Under the pieces are notes generated by a model that was not told the origin of the DNA, ran no database searches, and was given only the letters and a program-made list of their open reading frames with translations. From positions 1-35,764 of the forward strand of contig CAMBTO010000016.1 in NCBI GenBank assembly GCA_945870865.1: DNA of 35,764 nt, read 5' to 3'. Position numbers and translations under genes: made by a program. Source of the stretch: Klebsiella pneumoniae. Lineage in GTDB: Bacteria > Pseudomonadota > Gammaproteobacteria > Eutrophobiales > Eutrophobiaceae. This document shows, piece after piece, positions 8,803 through 19,175 of the stretch (position 1 is its first letter; each line of letters starts with the position of its first letter).

Positions 8803-9404
8803 GGCGTCTTCTTCTCCGAGGCCATTTTGACCAGCCGCACCCGATCCTTGCTCTTGACCAGCACCTGCTCATCCGGGTTCTGCGTTTTCAGGGACCTTAC
8901 CTTGCGCAGTGTCAGACTGATTGCGGCAATAATCGCCACCAGCAGGATGGCACCTGATATTTCAAACGGATACAAATAGTCGGTATAAAGCACTATGCCC
9001 AGTTCACGGGTATTGCTGTAATCCAGCGGCGGTTCAGTCACCACATCCAGATGCGCGGCATCCAGATAGACTGTTTTAAGTACCATCCCCATTGCCACAG
9101 CCATCAACACGGCGACCACAACACCCACAGGGAGAAACTGTGCGAACCCTTCCCGCATCTTCGCCAGATTGATATCCAGCATCATCACCACAAACAGGAA
9201 CAACACCATGACTGCCCCGACATAGACCAGTATCAGGATGATGGCGAGGAATTCCGCCCGCATCAGCAACCAGATGGTTGCGCTGGCGAAAAACGCCAGC
9301 ACCAGAAACAGGGCTGCATGCACAGGATTACGGACTGTTATGACCATGGTGGCCGATAACAGCATCACTGCTGCAAAGAAATAGAAGATATATAGTTCAA
9401 ACAT
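8799..9404 (-). CDS. nuoJ: NADH-quinone oxidoreductase subunit J
   Basis: A membrane subunit of complex I, 201 residues with five hydrophobic helices and a charged C-terminal tail. The third helix has the glycine-containing [19 protein letters not shown] signature, the pi-bulge helix that moves during turnover. It overlaps nuoK by four bases. It is separated from nuoI by 37 bases, one of the larger gaps in the operon. Its ribosome site is weak. Confidence 0.97.
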   Translation of the reverse strand: MFELYIFYFFAAVMLLSATMVITVRNPVHAALFLVLAFFASATIWLLMRAEFLAIILILVYVGAVMVLFLFVVMMLDINLAKMREGFAQFLPVGVVVAVLMAVAMGMVLKTVYLDAAHLDVVTEPPLDYSNTRELGIVLYTDYLYPFEISGAILLVAIIAAISLTLRKVRSLKTQNPDEQVLVKSKDRVRLVKMASEKKTP

Positions 9405-9441
9405 AAATGGTTTTTTTCAGTTCTCTATAAGGCCGGGTTGC

Positions 9442-9930
9442 TTACCTGTACATTGCGTCCCTGGCTCGGGCTGCTGCAATCTGTTGCTGATACTTGTCGC
9501 CGTTGTCGAGTAGACGTTGTTTTGTCATCAGCAGATCACCCCGCTTCTCGCCATGATATTCAAATATATGCGTCTCAACGATCGAATCAACCGGACAGGA
9601 CTCTTCACAGAAACCGCAAAAGATACATTTGGTCAAGTCAATATCGTAACGCGTAGTACGACGTGTACCGTCTTCCCTTTGCTCGGAATCGATGGTGATA
9701 GCAACTGCTGGACACACCGCTTCGCATAATTTGCAGGCTATACAGCGCTCTTCCCCGTTCGGGTAACGTCGTAATGCATGCAGGCCACGGAAACGTGGCG
9801 ACATGGGTGTCTTTTCCTCAGGGTAAAATATTGTGATTTTCCGCTTGAACAGGTATTTGCCTGTCAGTTGCAGACCCTTGATCAGTTCCCACAGCAGTAG
9901 TCCCTGGAAATATTGTGTGACTTTGGTCAT
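9442..9930 (-). CDS. nuoI: NADH-quinone oxidoreductase subunit I, 2x[4Fe-4S]
   Basis: The hydrophilic ferredoxin-like subunit of complex I that carries clusters N6a and N6b and passes electrons towards N2 in NuoB. The 162 residues hold two CxxCxxCxxxCP motifs: Cys63, 66, 69, 73 ([12 protein letters not shown]) and Cys102, 105, 108, 112 ([12 protein letters not shown]). The N-terminal amphipathic stretch is the usual membrane-contact helix. It lies 11 bases after nuoH. Size and motifs are those of the proteobacterial type. Confidence 0.98.
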   Translation of the reverse strand: MTKVTQYFQGLLLWELIKGLQLTGKYLFKRKITIFYPEEKTPMSPRFRGLHALRRYPNGEERCIACKLCEAVCPAVAITIDSEQREDGTRRTTRYDIDLTKCIFCGFCEESCPVDSIVETHIFEYHGEKRGDLLMTKQRLLDNGDKYQQQIAAARARDAMYR

Positions 9931-9941
9931 TTCGTCTCTCG

Positions 9942-11054
9942 TTAATCGAACCAGGGTGGTATACCTGTAACCACCATCGCCGAAATTATCACAACCCAGA
10001 CGATGGTAATTGGCAGGAAGACCTTCCAGCCGAGACGCATAATCTGGTCATAGCGGTAGCGGGGGAATGTTGCCCGGAACCACAAAAAAAGGAACAGGAA
10101 GAATGATGTTTTTGCCAGCAACCACACGACCGAAGGTTCACCGATGACCGGCACACCCTCAAGTGGTGACAACCAGCCACCCAGAAACAGGATGGACGCC
10201 AGTACGGATATCAGCACCATGTTGGCGTATTCGGCCATAAAGAAGATTGAGAATGCCATACCGCCGTATTCAACGTGAAAACCGGCAACAATTTCAGATT
10301 CACCTTCAGCAACGTCAAACGGCGCACGGTTGGTCTCGGCCACGCCAGAGATAAAATAGATGATGAATACCGGGAACAAGGGGAGCCAGAACCAGTGGAG
10401 GATACTGCCACTCTGGGCCTGGATTACTTCACCCAGGTTCAGACTGCCCGCAGCGATCAGTACGCACACGAGTGCAAAACCCATCGCAATTTCGTAGGAT
10501 ATAATCTGTGCTGCTGAACGAATGGCGCCGAGAAATGCATATTTGGAATTGGAGGCCCAGCCAGCAATGATAATGCCGTATACCGCAAGAGAGGTCAGCG
10601 CGAGGATATAAATCAGACCGGCGTTGATATCTGCCAGCACCATCACATCATCAAACGGTATCACCGCCCAGGCGGCAATTGCCGGGGCAAATGACAGAAT
10701 CGGCGCGAGAATAAACAAGGTCTTGTTTGCACCGGTCGGAATTATAATTTCCTTGAACATCAGCTTGACCGCATCGGCAATCGGCTGGCCGAGGCCCCAC
10801 AGCGGATAACCCAGAAAACCAACCCGATTCGGACCAATCCGGCCCTGGATATAACCGATTATCTTGCGTTCTGCGTAGGTGATATAGGCCACCATCAACA
10901 TCAGCGGGGTAATGATCGCGACAATTTTAACGATTGAACCGGCAACCAACAGCGCCTCGTCCTGCATTGATTCTGGCACAATGACCCCGATAACGGCCAT
11001 CAAGATATTCGTCTCAATCCACCCGAAAATTGTGCCTAATACTGTGCTTAACAT
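9942..11054 (-). CDS. nuoH: NADH-quinone oxidoreductase subunit H
   Basis: The membrane subunit of complex I that forms much of the quinone-binding chamber, 370 residues with about eight or nine helices. Family signatures include [19 protein letters not shown] near residue 61, and [24 protein letters not shown] in the loop that lines the quinone pocket. It is a little longer than many NuoH proteins, mainly through an N-terminal hydrophobic stretch ahead of the usual core. It lies six bases after nuoG. Confidence 0.98.
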   Translation of the reverse strand: MLSTVLGTIFGWIETNILMAVIGVIVPESMQDEALLVAGSIVKIVAIITPLMLMVAYITYAERKIIGYIQGRIGPNRVGFLGYPLWGLGQPIADAVKLMFKEIIIPTGANKTLFILAPILSFAPAIAAWAVIPFDDVMVLADINAGLIYILALTSLAVYGIIIAGWASNSKYAFLGAIRSAAQIISYEIAMGFALVCVLIAAGSLNLGEVIQAQSGSILHWFWLPLFPVFIIYFISGVAETNRAPFDVAEGESEIVAGFHVEYGGMAFSIFFMAEYANMVLISVLASILFLGGWLSPLEGVPVIGEPSVVWLLAKTSFFLFLFLWFRATFPRYRYDQIMRLGWKVFLPITIVWVVIISAMVVTGIPPWFD

Positions 11055-11060
11055 GGGCGC

Positions 11061-13424
11061 CTATACTTTCCTGATCGTGATATCACTGAACCATGACCCC
11101 AAAACGGCAGTCGCCGGGTGGGCCGCATGGATTAATACGGTATCGTCGGGCAACCTGCTGTCGACGAGACAGGTCAGATCCAGTGTGACGCCCTGCTGCT
11201 CTACCCTGACCTTGTCACTGCCATTCAGACCGAGACTGGCCGCGAGTATACTGCTGATACGTACATTCGCATCGGCGACATCCGCCGTTTCCTGCAACGC
11301 CGGTGCCCGCCTTACCAGCGAATCGACAGAATTCATCGGCATCTCGGTAATACGGTAGACCTGCTTACCCATTGCTGGCAAGGCAGCGGGTCGATCCCAG
11401 ACAGAACCGTTATCAGGCGCAATACCGGAAATGACCTTGCCAAGCTCATTGCGGATTTCATCTATCGACTGGTAGTCCGTGCCAACGATACCCAGATGAT
11501 TTGCCAATACACGTAATATCTTCCAGCCCGGGCGTGCCTGGCCCGGTGCGCTGACACAGGCAGAAAATTGCTGTGACTGACCGGCGACGTTGACGGTTGT
11601 ACCCTCATTTTCGGCATAAATGGCTATAGGTAATAATACATCAGCATGTTTCAATAACGAGGCAGACTTGTATGGGGTGAATGCAATCACAGACTGTGCC
11701 TGCTCCAGACCTTCCAGCACCAGCCGGGTGTTGGCACAATCCAGATCCGGTTCGATATTAAACAAGAGATAAGTCGACTGTTTCTGTTCAAACATACTGC
11801 GGGCATTCAGGCCAGGATTGTCCAGCTTCTGTGCAGCGGGCCCACGATGCGGTACGGCACCGGCAAGCCAGGCACCGGCCTCGTTTGCGGCCTCACCGAG
11901 ATAACCAAAACGGGATCCGGACAGTTCTGCAATATGCCCGGCCAGGTAACGCAGCGTTGCATACTGCGGATGAGCGGTAAACAGGTTGCCTGCCAGTATG
12001 GCGGACTGATTGCCCGCTATCAGTTTGTTTGCTATTGCACGGTGCGCATCCGCAACCGTCACATCATCCAGCAAGCTGCCAACATTTACCTGCTTGCCGG
12101 AAAGTTCACAGACGGCCTTTAATACAGCCGCCAGTTCGCGCACCAGTGCCACCGGTCCGGCTATCAGTTTCGTGTCGATGCGGTAATTAAAGTCATAATC
12201 GACCAGATTGATGACCATCACTTCGGAACCACGTAGCGCGGCCTTGCGTAAACGCAGGTTCAAAAGTGGTTGTTGCTTGCGCGGATTTGCGCAGACCAGC
12301 AGTACGGCATCCAGTTTTTCCAGATCAGCAATAGACTGGCCCAGTGAGGGAAACACGGCATCATGCTGCGCATCGGCGAAATCCGTCTGATGCAGGCGAT
12401 GATCGATATTGTTGCTGCCCGCCGCACGGACTATTTTCTGTAATAACCAGGACTCTTCAGTTGTTGCCGTCGGTGAGACCAGCGCGCCGAGGCTGTTTGC
12501 TGCCTGCTTTAACCTGTCGCTGACAATTCTGAATGCTGTATCCCAGTCACATTCGCGCCAGGTGCTATTTTCCTTCAGCATCGGTACAGTCAGGCGGTCT
12601 TCGCTGTACATTCCCTCGTAGCTGAAGCGGTCACGGTCAGACAACCAGACCTCATTAATGTCTTCATTCTGTGCCGGCACCACACGTTTGACCTGATCGC
12701 GCTTCACATGGAAGTGGATATTTGAACCGGTGCCATCATGCGGTGCAACCCCCGGATACTGGGTAATTTCCCAGGTACGGGCCGAGAAACGAAATGGCTT
12801 TGAGGTCAACGCACCGACCGGGCACACATCTATTACATTACCCGACAACTCGGACACCATGCTCTTTTCCACATAGGTACCGATTTCCATATATTCACTG
12901 CGGCCGGTTGCGCCCAGTTCACGCAAGCCGGCAATTTCCTCACCAAACCTGACGCAACGTGTGCAATGGATACAGCGGGTCATCTCCGTCTGTACCAGTG
13001 GGCCAATGTTCTTGTCCTTTACGACCCGCTTCTTTTCCTGGTAACGCGAGACGTCCGAGCCATAGCCCATGGCCAGATCCTGTAGCTCACATTCACCACC
13101 CTGATCACAAATCGGGCAATCCAGCGGATGGTTTATCAACAGAAACTCCATCACCGCCTTCTGCGCGTCGCGTGCATAGGCGGAGCGGGTCTGCACCTTC
13201 ATACCGTCCATGACCGGTGTCGCACAAGCCGGTAATGGTTTGGGTGCCTTTTCCACCTGCACCAGACACATCCTGCAGTTGGCAGCGATCGTCAGTTTCG
13301 GGTGATAGCAAAAACGCGGGATATAGATATCGTTCGCATCGGTCACCTCGATCAGCATCTGTCCCTTGCGGGCCTGTAGCGGTTTGCCGTCTACTTCGAT
13401 TGTAATTGTGTCGTTATCTGCCAT
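11061..13424 (-). CDS. nuoG: NADH-quinone oxidoreductase subunit G, Fe-S protein
   Basis: The largest peripheral-arm subunit of complex I, 787 residues. The N-terminal quarter carries three clusters. The [2Fe-2S] N1b has Cys39, 50, 53, 67; the [4Fe-4S] N5 has His99, Cys103, 106, 112; and N4 has Cys151, 154, 157, 201. The rest is a molybdopterin-oxidoreductase-like domain that has lost its cofactor role, as usual in NuoG. The extra N7 cluster motif of enteric NuoG is not evident, and the protein is shorter than the roughly 900-residue enteric form. It lies 17 bases after nuoF. Confidence 0.98.
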   Translation of the reverse strand: MADNDTITIEVDGKPLQARKGQMLIEVTDANDIYIPRFCYHPKLTIAANCRMCLVQVEKAPKPLPACATPVMDGMKVQTRSAYARDAQKAVMEFLLINHPLDCPICDQGGECELQDLAMGYGSDVSRYQEKKRVVKDKNIGPLVQTEMTRCIHCTRCVRFGEEIAGLRELGATGRSEYMEIGTYVEKSMVSELSGNVIDVCPVGALTSKPFRFSARTWEITQYPGVAPHDGTGSNIHFHVKRDQVKRVVPAQNEDINEVWLSDRDRFSYEGMYSEDRLTVPMLKENSTWRECDWDTAFRIVSDRLKQAANSLGALVSPTATTEESWLLQKIVRAAGSNNIDHRLHQTDFADAQHDAVFPSLGQSIADLEKLDAVLLVCANPRKQQPLLNLRLRKAALRGSEVMVINLVDYDFNYRIDTKLIAGPVALVRELAAVLKAVCELSGKQVNVGSLLDDVTVADAHRAIANKLIAGNQSAILAGNLFTAHPQYATLRYLAGHIAELSGSRFGYLGEAANEAGAWLAGAVPHRGPAAQKLDNPGLNARSMFEQKQSTYLLFNIEPDLDCANTRLVLEGLEQAQSVIAFTPYKSASLLKHADVLLPIAIYAENEGTTVNVAGQSQQFSACVSAPGQARPGWKILRVLANHLGIVGTDYQSIDEIRNELGKVISGIAPDNGSVWDRPAALPAMGKQVYRITEMPMNSVDSLVRRAPALQETADVADANVRISSILAASLGLNGSDKVRVEQQGVTLDLTCLVDSRLPDDTVLIHAAHPATAVLGSWFSDITIRKV

Positions 13425-13441
13425 TGCCTGTCCGCCGCCGG

Positions 13442-14749
13442 TTATGCGGCCTTGTATTCGGGACTGTCAATAATGCTGCGTCCCTTGTTTTTAATCATGT
13501 ATTCAAATTCATGCCGGTAATGTTTCATAAAGCTCTGTACCGGCCATGCCGCCGCGTCACCAAGTGCACAGATAGTCCTGCCTTCAATCTTGTTGGCCAC
13601 ATCGACCAGCTTGTCCAAGTCTTCCATCATACCCTTGCCGTCGAGGATACGACGCAGCATGCGGTACAACCAGCCGGTACCTTCACGACAGGGTGTGCAC
13701 TGGCCACAGGACTCGGCGGCATAAAACTGCGAGATGCGGCATAACATCTTCACCATACAGGTGGAGTCATCCATGATTACCACAGCACCCGAACCCAGCA
13801 TCGAACCGGCCTGCTTGATCGAGTCATAATCCATATTGGCCTTCAACATCATCTCACCCGGCAATACCGGAACCGATGAACCACCCGGTATGACGGCCTT
13901 CAGCTTTCTGCCATGACGGATTCCACCGGCCAGCTCAAGCAGATCGGCGAACGATGTACCCATCGGGATCTCGAAATTGCCCGGCTTGTTCACATGACCG
14001 CTGACCGAAAAACATTTGGTACCACCACTGTTTGCAACGCCAAGATCAGCGAACCACTTTGCACCGTTACGTATGATTGACGGGGCAGAGGCAAAGGTCT
14101 CGGTATTGTTAATGGTGGTAGGTTTGCCATACAGGCCAAAGTTGGCCGGGAATGGCGGCTTGAAACGCGGCAGACCTTTTTTGCCCTCGAGTGAATTCAG
14201 CAGGGCGGTCTCTTCACCGCATATATAGGCGCCAGCACCGAGTGTCCCATATATATCAATACTGGTATCCGAGCCAAGGATATTGTTGCCCAGATAATTA
14301 TTTGCGTACGCCTCTTTCAGCGCATTTTCAAAGCGGGTAAACGGTTCGTCCATGAATTCGCCACGCATGTAGTTATAACCAACCCTGGTAAGCATTGCGT
14401 AACAGGCAATGATCATCCCTTCAACCAGGGCATGCGGATTAAACCGCAGAATGTCGCGATCCTTGCAGGTACCCGGCTCACTCTCGTCCGAGTTACACAC
14501 CACGTATTTTGGTCCTTCAAACTTCGCGGGCATGAAACTCCACTTCAGACCGGCCGGGAATCCCGCACCGCCCCTGCCGCGCAGACCGGAGGCCTTCATC
14601 TCGTCTATGACCTGCTCCGGGGTGATCCCCTCGCGGATAATCTTTTTCAGCGCCTCGTAACCACCGACCCGGTGATAGTTTTCCAGCGTCCACGGCTGGT
14701 CGACGCCGAGCGTGGCATAACAGACCAGATTTTGTTTTATCTCAGCCAT
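13442..14749 (-). CDS. nuoF: NADH-quinone oxidoreductase subunit F, NADH/FMN site
   Basis: The electron-entry subunit of complex I, where NADH reduces FMN. The 435 residues show the glycine-rich FMN/NADH motif GRGGAGFP at 58-65. Further flavin-site features are [15 protein letters not shown] at 85-99 and [19 protein letters not shown] at 171-189. The N3 [4Fe-4S] ligands are Cys348, 351, 354 and Cys394. Its ATG overlaps the nuoE stop by one base (TGATG), so translation is coupled. Length is standard. Confidence 0.99.
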   Translation of the reverse strand: MAEIKQNLVCYATLGVDQPWTLENYHRVGGYEALKKIIREGITPEQVIDEMKASGLRGRGGAGFPAGLKWSFMPAKFEGPKYVVCNSDESEPGTCKDRDILRFNPHALVEGMIIACYAMLTRVGYNYMRGEFMDEPFTRFENALKEAYANNYLGNNILGSDTSIDIYGTLGAGAYICGEETALLNSLEGKKGLPRFKPPFPANFGLYGKPTTINNTETFASAPSIIRNGAKWFADLGVANSGGTKCFSVSGHVNKPGNFEIPMGTSFADLLELAGGIRHGRKLKAVIPGGSSVPVLPGEMMLKANMDYDSIKQAGSMLGSGAVVIMDDSTCMVKMLCRISQFYAAESCGQCTPCREGTGWLYRMLRRILDGKGMMEDLDKLVDVANKIEGRTICALGDAAAWPVQSFMKHYRHEFEYMIKNKGRSIIDSPEYKAA

Positions 14750-15249
14750 CAGTCCAGTTTGTCCAGGATTTCATCCATCTTCGCATTGGTCAGGTTTTCA
14801 TAATAGACATGGTCCACCATCATCATCGGCCCACCACAACAGGCCGCGAGACACTCCTCTTCCTTCTTCAGAAAGATTCGACCGTCCGTCGTGGTCTCCC
14901 CGGTCCTGATACCGAGCTTCTTTTCTGTGTAATCAACGATTGCATCTGATCCGGTCAGCATGCAGGAGATGTTCGTGCAGATGGAAACGCTGTGCCGACC
15001 TACCGGTTTTGTTTCCAGCATCGAATAGAAACTGCCCACTTCATAGACCGCAATCGGTGGCATCTCCAGATATTCAGCAACTGCATCCATCAATTCTGTG
15101 GTCAAAAATCCATTATTGTCATGCTGGACTTCACGCAGTGCCGCGAGCACGGCGGATTGCTTGCGGTCAGCAGGATACTTTGCCAACCAATGGTCTATCT
15201 GCTCACGGGCATGGTGGGACAATTTGCCTTTTGAATCAGTCATACTCAT
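14749..15249 (-). CDS. nuoE: NADH-quinone oxidoreductase subunit E, [2Fe-2S]
   Basis: A thioredoxin-like subunit of complex I holding cluster N1a beside the FMN of NuoF. The 166 residues carry the four ligands Cys91, Cys96, Cys133 and Cys137 (CTNISC and CLAACC). Start choice is between the ATG at 15249 and another two codons later; the first overlaps the nuoD stop by four bases and is preferred. It is coupled to nuoF through a one-base overlap. Confidence 0.98.
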   Translation of the reverse strand: MSMTDSKGKLSHHAREQIDHWLAKYPADRKQSAVLAALREVQHDNNGFLTTELMDAVAEYLEMPPIAVYEVGSFYSMLETKPVGRHSVSICTNISCMLTGSDAIVDYTEKKLGIRTGETTTDGRIFLKKEEECLAACCGGPMMMVDHVYYENLTNAKMDEILDKLD

Positions 15250-16499
15250 CTGTCCACCTCACCAAACACGATATCCTGGGTACCGATTACCGCCACCACG
15301 TCTGCCAGCATATGGCCCTGGACCATTTCATTCATTGAGGACAGGTGGACAAAACCAGGCGCTCGAATCTTCAGTCGATACGGTTTGTTTGCGCCATCGG
15401 AAACCAGATAAATACCAAACTCACCCTTCGGATGTTCGACGGCGGCATAACACTCGCCTTCCGGCACACAGTAGCCTTCTGTAAACAGCTTGAAATGATG
15501 GATCAATGATTCCATATCGTCCTTCATCGCTTCACGTGTCGGCGGCACCAGCTTGTGGTTATCCAGAATGACCGGGCCGGGGTTCTTGCGTAACCAGTCT
15601 ACACACTGTTTGATAATCCGGTTGGACTGACGCATTTCCTCTATCCGGACCAGGTACCGATCGTAACAATCCCCGTTCACACCCACCGGGATATCAAAGT
15701 CGACCTGGTCATAAACTTCATACGGCTGTTTCTTGCGCAGATCCCATTCCACACCGGAGCCACGCAGCATCGGGCCGGTAAACCCGAGCTGTAACGCGCG
15801 TTCCGGGGTGACTACACCGATACCAACCGTACGCTGTTTCCAGATACGGTTGTCCGTCAGCAGCGTCTCATACTCGTCGACACAGCCGGGGAACCTGGCG
15901 GTAAACGCCTCAATAAAATCAAGCAGTGAGCCCTGGCGGATCGCGTTCAGATCGGCCACGTGTTTTGCATTCTTCCAGGCAGAGGTCTGGTATTTTGGCA
16001 TCTCGCCGGGCAGATCACGGTAGACACCACCGGGGCGATAATACGTGGCATGCATACGCGTGCCGGAGACCGCTTCATAACAGTCCATCAGGTCTTCGCG
16101 CTCACGGAAACAGTACAGGAATATCGTCATTGCACCGATGTCCAGACCGTGTGCGCCCAGCCACATAAGATGGTTCAGAACACGGGTAATCTCGTCAAAC
16201 ATGACGCGGATATACTGGGCACGGATCGGCGGGGTAACACCAAGTAGCTTCTCGATCGCCAGCACATAGGCATGTTCGTTACACATCATCGAAACATAAT
16301 CAAGCCGGTCCATATAACCAATACTCTGGTTATACGGCTTGGATTCAGCCAACTTTTCGGTTCCACGGTGCAACAGGCCGATATGCGGGTCTGCACGCTC
16401 AATGATTTCGCCGTCCATCTCCAGCACCAGGCGCAAGACACCATGCGCCGCAGGATGCTGCGGACCAAAGTTCATCGTCATGTTTCTGATTTCAGGCAT
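15246..16499 (-). CDS. nuoD: NADH-quinone oxidoreductase subunit D
   Basis: The 49-kDa-type subunit that lines the quinone-reduction site with NuoB. The 417 residues open with the [22 protein letters not shown] motif and end with GDVxFGEVDR-type residues (DIVFGEVDR), both typical of the family derived from the [NiFe] hydrogenase large subunit. It is a separate gene, not fused to nuoC, which argues against an enteric host. A 47-base gap separates it from nuoC, the widest in the operon. It overlaps nuoE by four bases. Confidence 0.99.
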   Translation of the reverse strand: MPEIRNMTMNFGPQHPAAHGVLRLVLEMDGEIIERADPHIGLLHRGTEKLAESKPYNQSIGYMDRLDYVSMMCNEHAYVLAIEKLLGVTPPIRAQYIRVMFDEITRVLNHLMWLGAHGLDIGAMTIFLYCFREREDLMDCYEAVSGTRMHATYYRPGGVYRDLPGEMPKYQTSAWKNAKHVADLNAIRQGSLLDFIEAFTARFPGCVDEYETLLTDNRIWKQRTVGIGVVTPERALQLGFTGPMLRGSGVEWDLRKKQPYEVYDQVDFDIPVGVNGDCYDRYLVRIEEMRQSNRIIKQCVDWLRKNPGPVILDNHKLVPPTREAMKDDMESLIHHFKLFTEGYCVPEGECYAAVEHPKGEFGIYLVSDGANKPYRLKIRAPGFVHLSSMNEMVQGHMLADVVAVIGTQDIVFGEVDR

Positions 16500-16546
16500 T
16501 CAATCTCGACTCGGTAATCGTGGGTTATGCTTTATTCTTGTTTTAG

Positions 16547-17221
16547 TTACTTGTTCGGTGTGTCAAAACGGTCATCATGGCGGATGACCTTCGGTACCAG
16601 CACGCGGTTCTTGATCGTTACCGGCTGGTAAACAACACGTTTCTTGTCCGGGTCATAACGTACCTCGACATTCCCTTCCAGCGGGAAGTCCTTGCGGAAC
16701 GGATGGCCAATAAAACCGTAGTCAGTAAGTATACGACGCAGATCCGGATGGCCCTCGAACAGGATACCGAACATATCAAACGCCTCACGTTCGAACCAGT
16801 TCGCACATGCCCAGATATCGACAACAGAATCGATCCTTGGCGGCATATCATCGAGGAATACCCGCACCCGCAGGCGGTGGTTATGGCGAACTGACATCAG
16901 GTGATAAACAACCGCAAACCGTGCCGGCTTGTTCAGATGTTCATCATGTACGTCCTGGCTGACGCCACGGCTGAAGCCTGACGTCGTAGTTTCCTGGGTC
17001 TCCCAGTCGGACTTGCCGTAGCGCTGGTAATCAATTCCACACAGATCTATCAGTTGTTCGAACTGGCAATCCGGGTTTTTACGCAGAGCGCCAAGAACTT
17101 CTATCGCATGATCACGAAGCACTTCCAGCGTCAATTCATTTCGGTAGATGGTTGACGAGCCTAGCTTGTCACCGAACAGACCTGTCAGCAGTGTTTGAAA
17201 TTGTACCAGCGATTCCGACAT
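16547..17221 (-). CDS. nuoC: NADH-quinone oxidoreductase subunit C
   Basis: The 30-kDa-type peripheral subunit of complex I, 224 residues, with no cofactor. The signature is in the second half: [42 protein letters not shown]. It lies 15 bases after nuoB. A short extra loop around residues 75-95 ([20 protein letters not shown]) is charged and polar and looks lineage specific. The start ATG at 17221 gives MSESLVQFQ. Confidence 0.98.
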   Translation of the reverse strand: MSESLVQFQTLLTGLFGDKLGSSTIYRNELTLEVLRDHAIEVLGALRKNPDCQFEQLIDLCGIDYQRYGKSDWETQETTTSGFSRGVSQDVHDEHLNKPARFAVVYHLMSVRHNHRLRVRVFLDDMPPRIDSVVDIWACANWFEREAFDMFGILFEGHPDLRRILTDYGFIGHPFRKDFPLEGNVEVRYDPDKKRVVYQPVTIKNRVLVPKVIRHDDRFDTPNK

Positions 17222-17236
17222 TTTCCGGTTGTATTC

Positions 17237-17722
17237 CTAGGCGGAGATAATATTGACTTTGCCGCGTTTAATCTTCTTCTGGAGCTGGATTATTCCAAAC
17301 AACAAGGCCTCTGCTGTAGGCGGACACCCCGGTACATAAATATCAACCGGCACAATCCGGTCACAACCACGCACCACTGCATAGGAATAATGATAATAAC
17401 CACCGCCATTGGCACAGGAACCCATCGAGATAACCCAGCGCGGTTCGGGCATCTGGTCATACACCTTGCGCAAGGCAGGTGCCATTTTGTTGACCAGCGT
17501 ACCGGCAACTATCATTACATCGGACTGGCGGGGGCTCGGGCGGAAGATTATGCCGAAGCGGTCCAGATCGTACCGGGACGCACCTGCATGCATCATTTCG
17601 ACCGCACAACAGGCCAGACCAAACGTCATCGGCCACATAGAGCCGGTCCTGGCCCAGTTAACGAGATTGTCAAACGAGGTCGTGACTATTCCCGGTTCAT
17701 GGATTTTCTCTTCTACTCCCAT
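17237..17722 (-). CDS. nuoB: NADH-quinone oxidoreductase subunit B, cluster N2
   Basis: The subunit that holds cluster N2, the last electron donor to quinone. The 161 residues have all four ligands: adjacent Cys38-Cys39 ([10 protein letters not shown]), Cys103 (GSCANGGG) and Cys133 (PGCPP). Its start lies inside the end of nuoA with a 10-base overlap. Size and motifs are typical. Confidence 0.99.
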   Translation of the reverse strand: MGVEEKIHEPGIVTTSFDNLVNWARTGSMWPMTFGLACCAVEMMHAGASRYDLDRFGIIFRPSPRQSDVMIVAGTLVNKMAPALRKVYDQMPEPRWVISMGSCANGGGYYHYSYAVVRGCDRIVPVDIYVPGCPPTAEALLFGIIQLQKKIKRGKVNIISA

Positions 17723-18069
17723 TCCAGTGCACCCTTACGCCATTCATAGATAAAGCCGACCACGAGCACGGCAAGAAAGATCATCATCGCCCAGAACCCG
17801 GCGATACTGACTTCACGCAGCGCCACGGCCCAGGGTAGAAAGAACGCGATTTCCAGATCAAAGATAATAAACAGGATGGCGACCAGGTAATAGCGAACAT
17901 CAAACTTCATACGGGCATCTTCAAACGCCTCAAAACCACACTCATACGGTGACATCTTCGCGTCATCATAGCGTTTTGGCCCAAGCACGTAGCCGATGAC
18001 AAAAAATGCAGTAGCCATCACCACGGTGATCACCAGAAAGATCAGAATTGGTACGTAGTTTTCCAGCAT
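17713..18069 (-). CDS. nuoA: NADH-quinone oxidoreductase subunit A, first gene of the operon
   Basis: A three-helix membrane subunit of complex I, 118 residues. The signature [44 protein letters not shown] spans the loop and second helix that meet the quinone cavity. It is the first gene of the 14-gene operon. A near-consensus promoter lies about 85-115 bases upstream, giving a leader of roughly 80 bases. The ribosome site is weak (AACAAG just before ATG). The secG and tRNA-Leu genes that often precede nuoA in proteobacteria are absent here. Confidence 0.98.
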   Translation of the reverse strand: MLENYVPILIFLVITVVMATAFFVIGYVLGPKRYDDAKMSPYECGFEAFEDARMKFDVRYYLVAILFIIFDLEIAFFLPWAVALREVSIAGFWAMMIFLAVLVVGFIYEWRKGALEWE

Positions 18070-18384
18070 CTTGTTATTGTGAACCTATCACTGTGCCTGG
18101 TTTAAATAAATATGGACTACCTGTGATTTCAGGGGTCCATTCAGAATGGGTAAGATTATAGCGGGAAGACCTTGGGTTGTCAGCGAAATGATGTGTAAAA
18201 TTTCAATTGTAGGCGGACAATAATTATCAGCCAGATCAGGTGTCTGGATTCCACTGATCACAGCCACTTGATGAAAATTATTATCGTCATCCACAGGGGG
18301 AGAATTTTTAGAGCTGGACATCTGCGTACGTATCGGCAACATGCCGGGCAATTATCATTTAATCGGTAAACCGGGAGAACTGGA
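18070..18384. other. Divergent intergenic region nuoA / SDR gene
   Basis: About 315 bases between the divergent nuoA and SDR genes. It holds the nuo promoter (18155-18183) and an AT-rich stretch around 18190-18225. An 87-codon minus-strand open frame at 18088-18351 runs through the nuo promoter and has no protein-like features, so it is not annotated. I find no tRNA or secG here. A clear promoter for the SDR gene was not found. Confidence 0.6.
18155..18183 (-). promoter_or_regulatory. Promoter of the nuo operon (sigma-70 type)
   Basis: On the minus strand a -35 box CTGACA (18178-18183, five of six consensus bases) and a perfect -10 box TATAAT (18155-18160) are separated by exactly 17 bases. 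Transcription would start near 18148, about 80 bases before the nuoA ATG. This is the best-matching promoter in the window and fits a constitutive, strongly expressed operon. Confidence 0.75.
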
Positions 18385-19140
18385 ATGACTGTAGTAAATC
18401 AGGACCTGACAGGCCGCGTCGTAATGGTCACCGGCGCGTCGCGTAACATTGGTCGCGCCATTGCCTGTGCGCTGGCGCATGCAGGGGCCAACATTGCCGT
18501 ACATGCAGCCACTGATCGTCAAGCGGCGCTGGAAACCGTTCGTCAGGTTGAGTCAGCGGGGGCCAAGGCGATGCTGGTCATGGGTGATTTAAGTGATCCG
18601 GCCATCACACCACGTATTATTAAGGAAGTGATTGCCGGATTTGGTCGACTGGATATGCTGGTCAATAACGCGGCCATCCGTCCGGAGCGGGCATTTATGG
18701 AAATCAGCTTTACTGAATGGCGTCAGGTCATGGGCGTCTGCCTTGATGCGGTGTTCCTGACCACTCAGGCCGCCCTGCCCTATATCAGCAATAGTGATCG
18801 CGGCACTATTATTAATATAGGCGGACTGACCGGGCATACCGGGGCCGCCCATCGCGCCCATGTAATCAGTGCAAAATCCGCAGTCGTCGGTTTGACCAAG
18901 GCGCTGGCACACGAGCTGTCGGTACAAGGCATAACGGTCAATTGCGTCTCGCCGGGTCTGATCGAAACATTGCGCGCAGATGGCAGCTCCCCACATCATC
19001 ATGCCAGCATCAAAAATCTGGTCGAGCGAAGAGGTCGCCCGGAAGAAGTGGCCGATATGATTACGTTCCTATGCAGCGCACAGGCCCGCTACATCACCGG
19101 CCAGACCATCCATGTAAATGGTGGGGCCTATCTACCCTGA
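18385..19140 (+). CDS. SDR-fold protein with a degenerate active site
   Basis: A short-chain dehydrogenase/reductase-type Rossmann protein of 251 residues. The nucleotide motif is intact (TGASRNIG, 16-23), as are the structural NNAA (94-97) and the C-terminal GQTIHVNGG. The N-S-Y-K catalytic set is largely gone. The Asn position reads Cys119 (VCLDAVF), the Ser position falls in NIGGLTG (Gly), and the YxxxK Tyr is Val160 preceded by His159 (HVISAK). Only Lys164 remains. The protein may bind NAD(P)(H) without standard catalysis or use other residues. The start is supported by GGGAG seven bases before ATG. It is divergent from nuoA and convergent with the molybdenum hydroxylase gene. Substrate unknown. 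Confidence 0.85.
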   Translation: MTVVNQDLTGRVVMVTGASRNIGRAIACALAHAGANIAVHAATDRQAALETVRQVESAGAKAMLVMGDLSDPAITPRIIKEVIAGFGRLDMLVNNAAIRPERAFMEISFTEWRQVMGVCLDAVFLTTQAALPYISNSDRGTIINIGGLTGHTGAAHRAHVISAKSAVVGLTKALAHELSVQGITVNCVSPGLIETLRADGSSPHHHASIKNLVERRGRPEEVADMITFLCSAQARYITGQTIHVNGGAYLP

Positions 19141-19175
19141 ACTTACTTCTGCAGCCCAGGACTAAAACCTGATTA

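Noticed and set aside
18088-18351. An 87-codon minus-strand open frame upstream of nuoA
   Set aside because: It runs through the nuo promoter and has no domain, signal or ribosome site; more likely leader and spacer DNA.
18070-18384. Expected tRNA-Leu or secG upstream of nuoA
   Set aside because: No cloverleaf-forming sequence with a T-arm motif and no SecG-like reading frame is visible on either strand.
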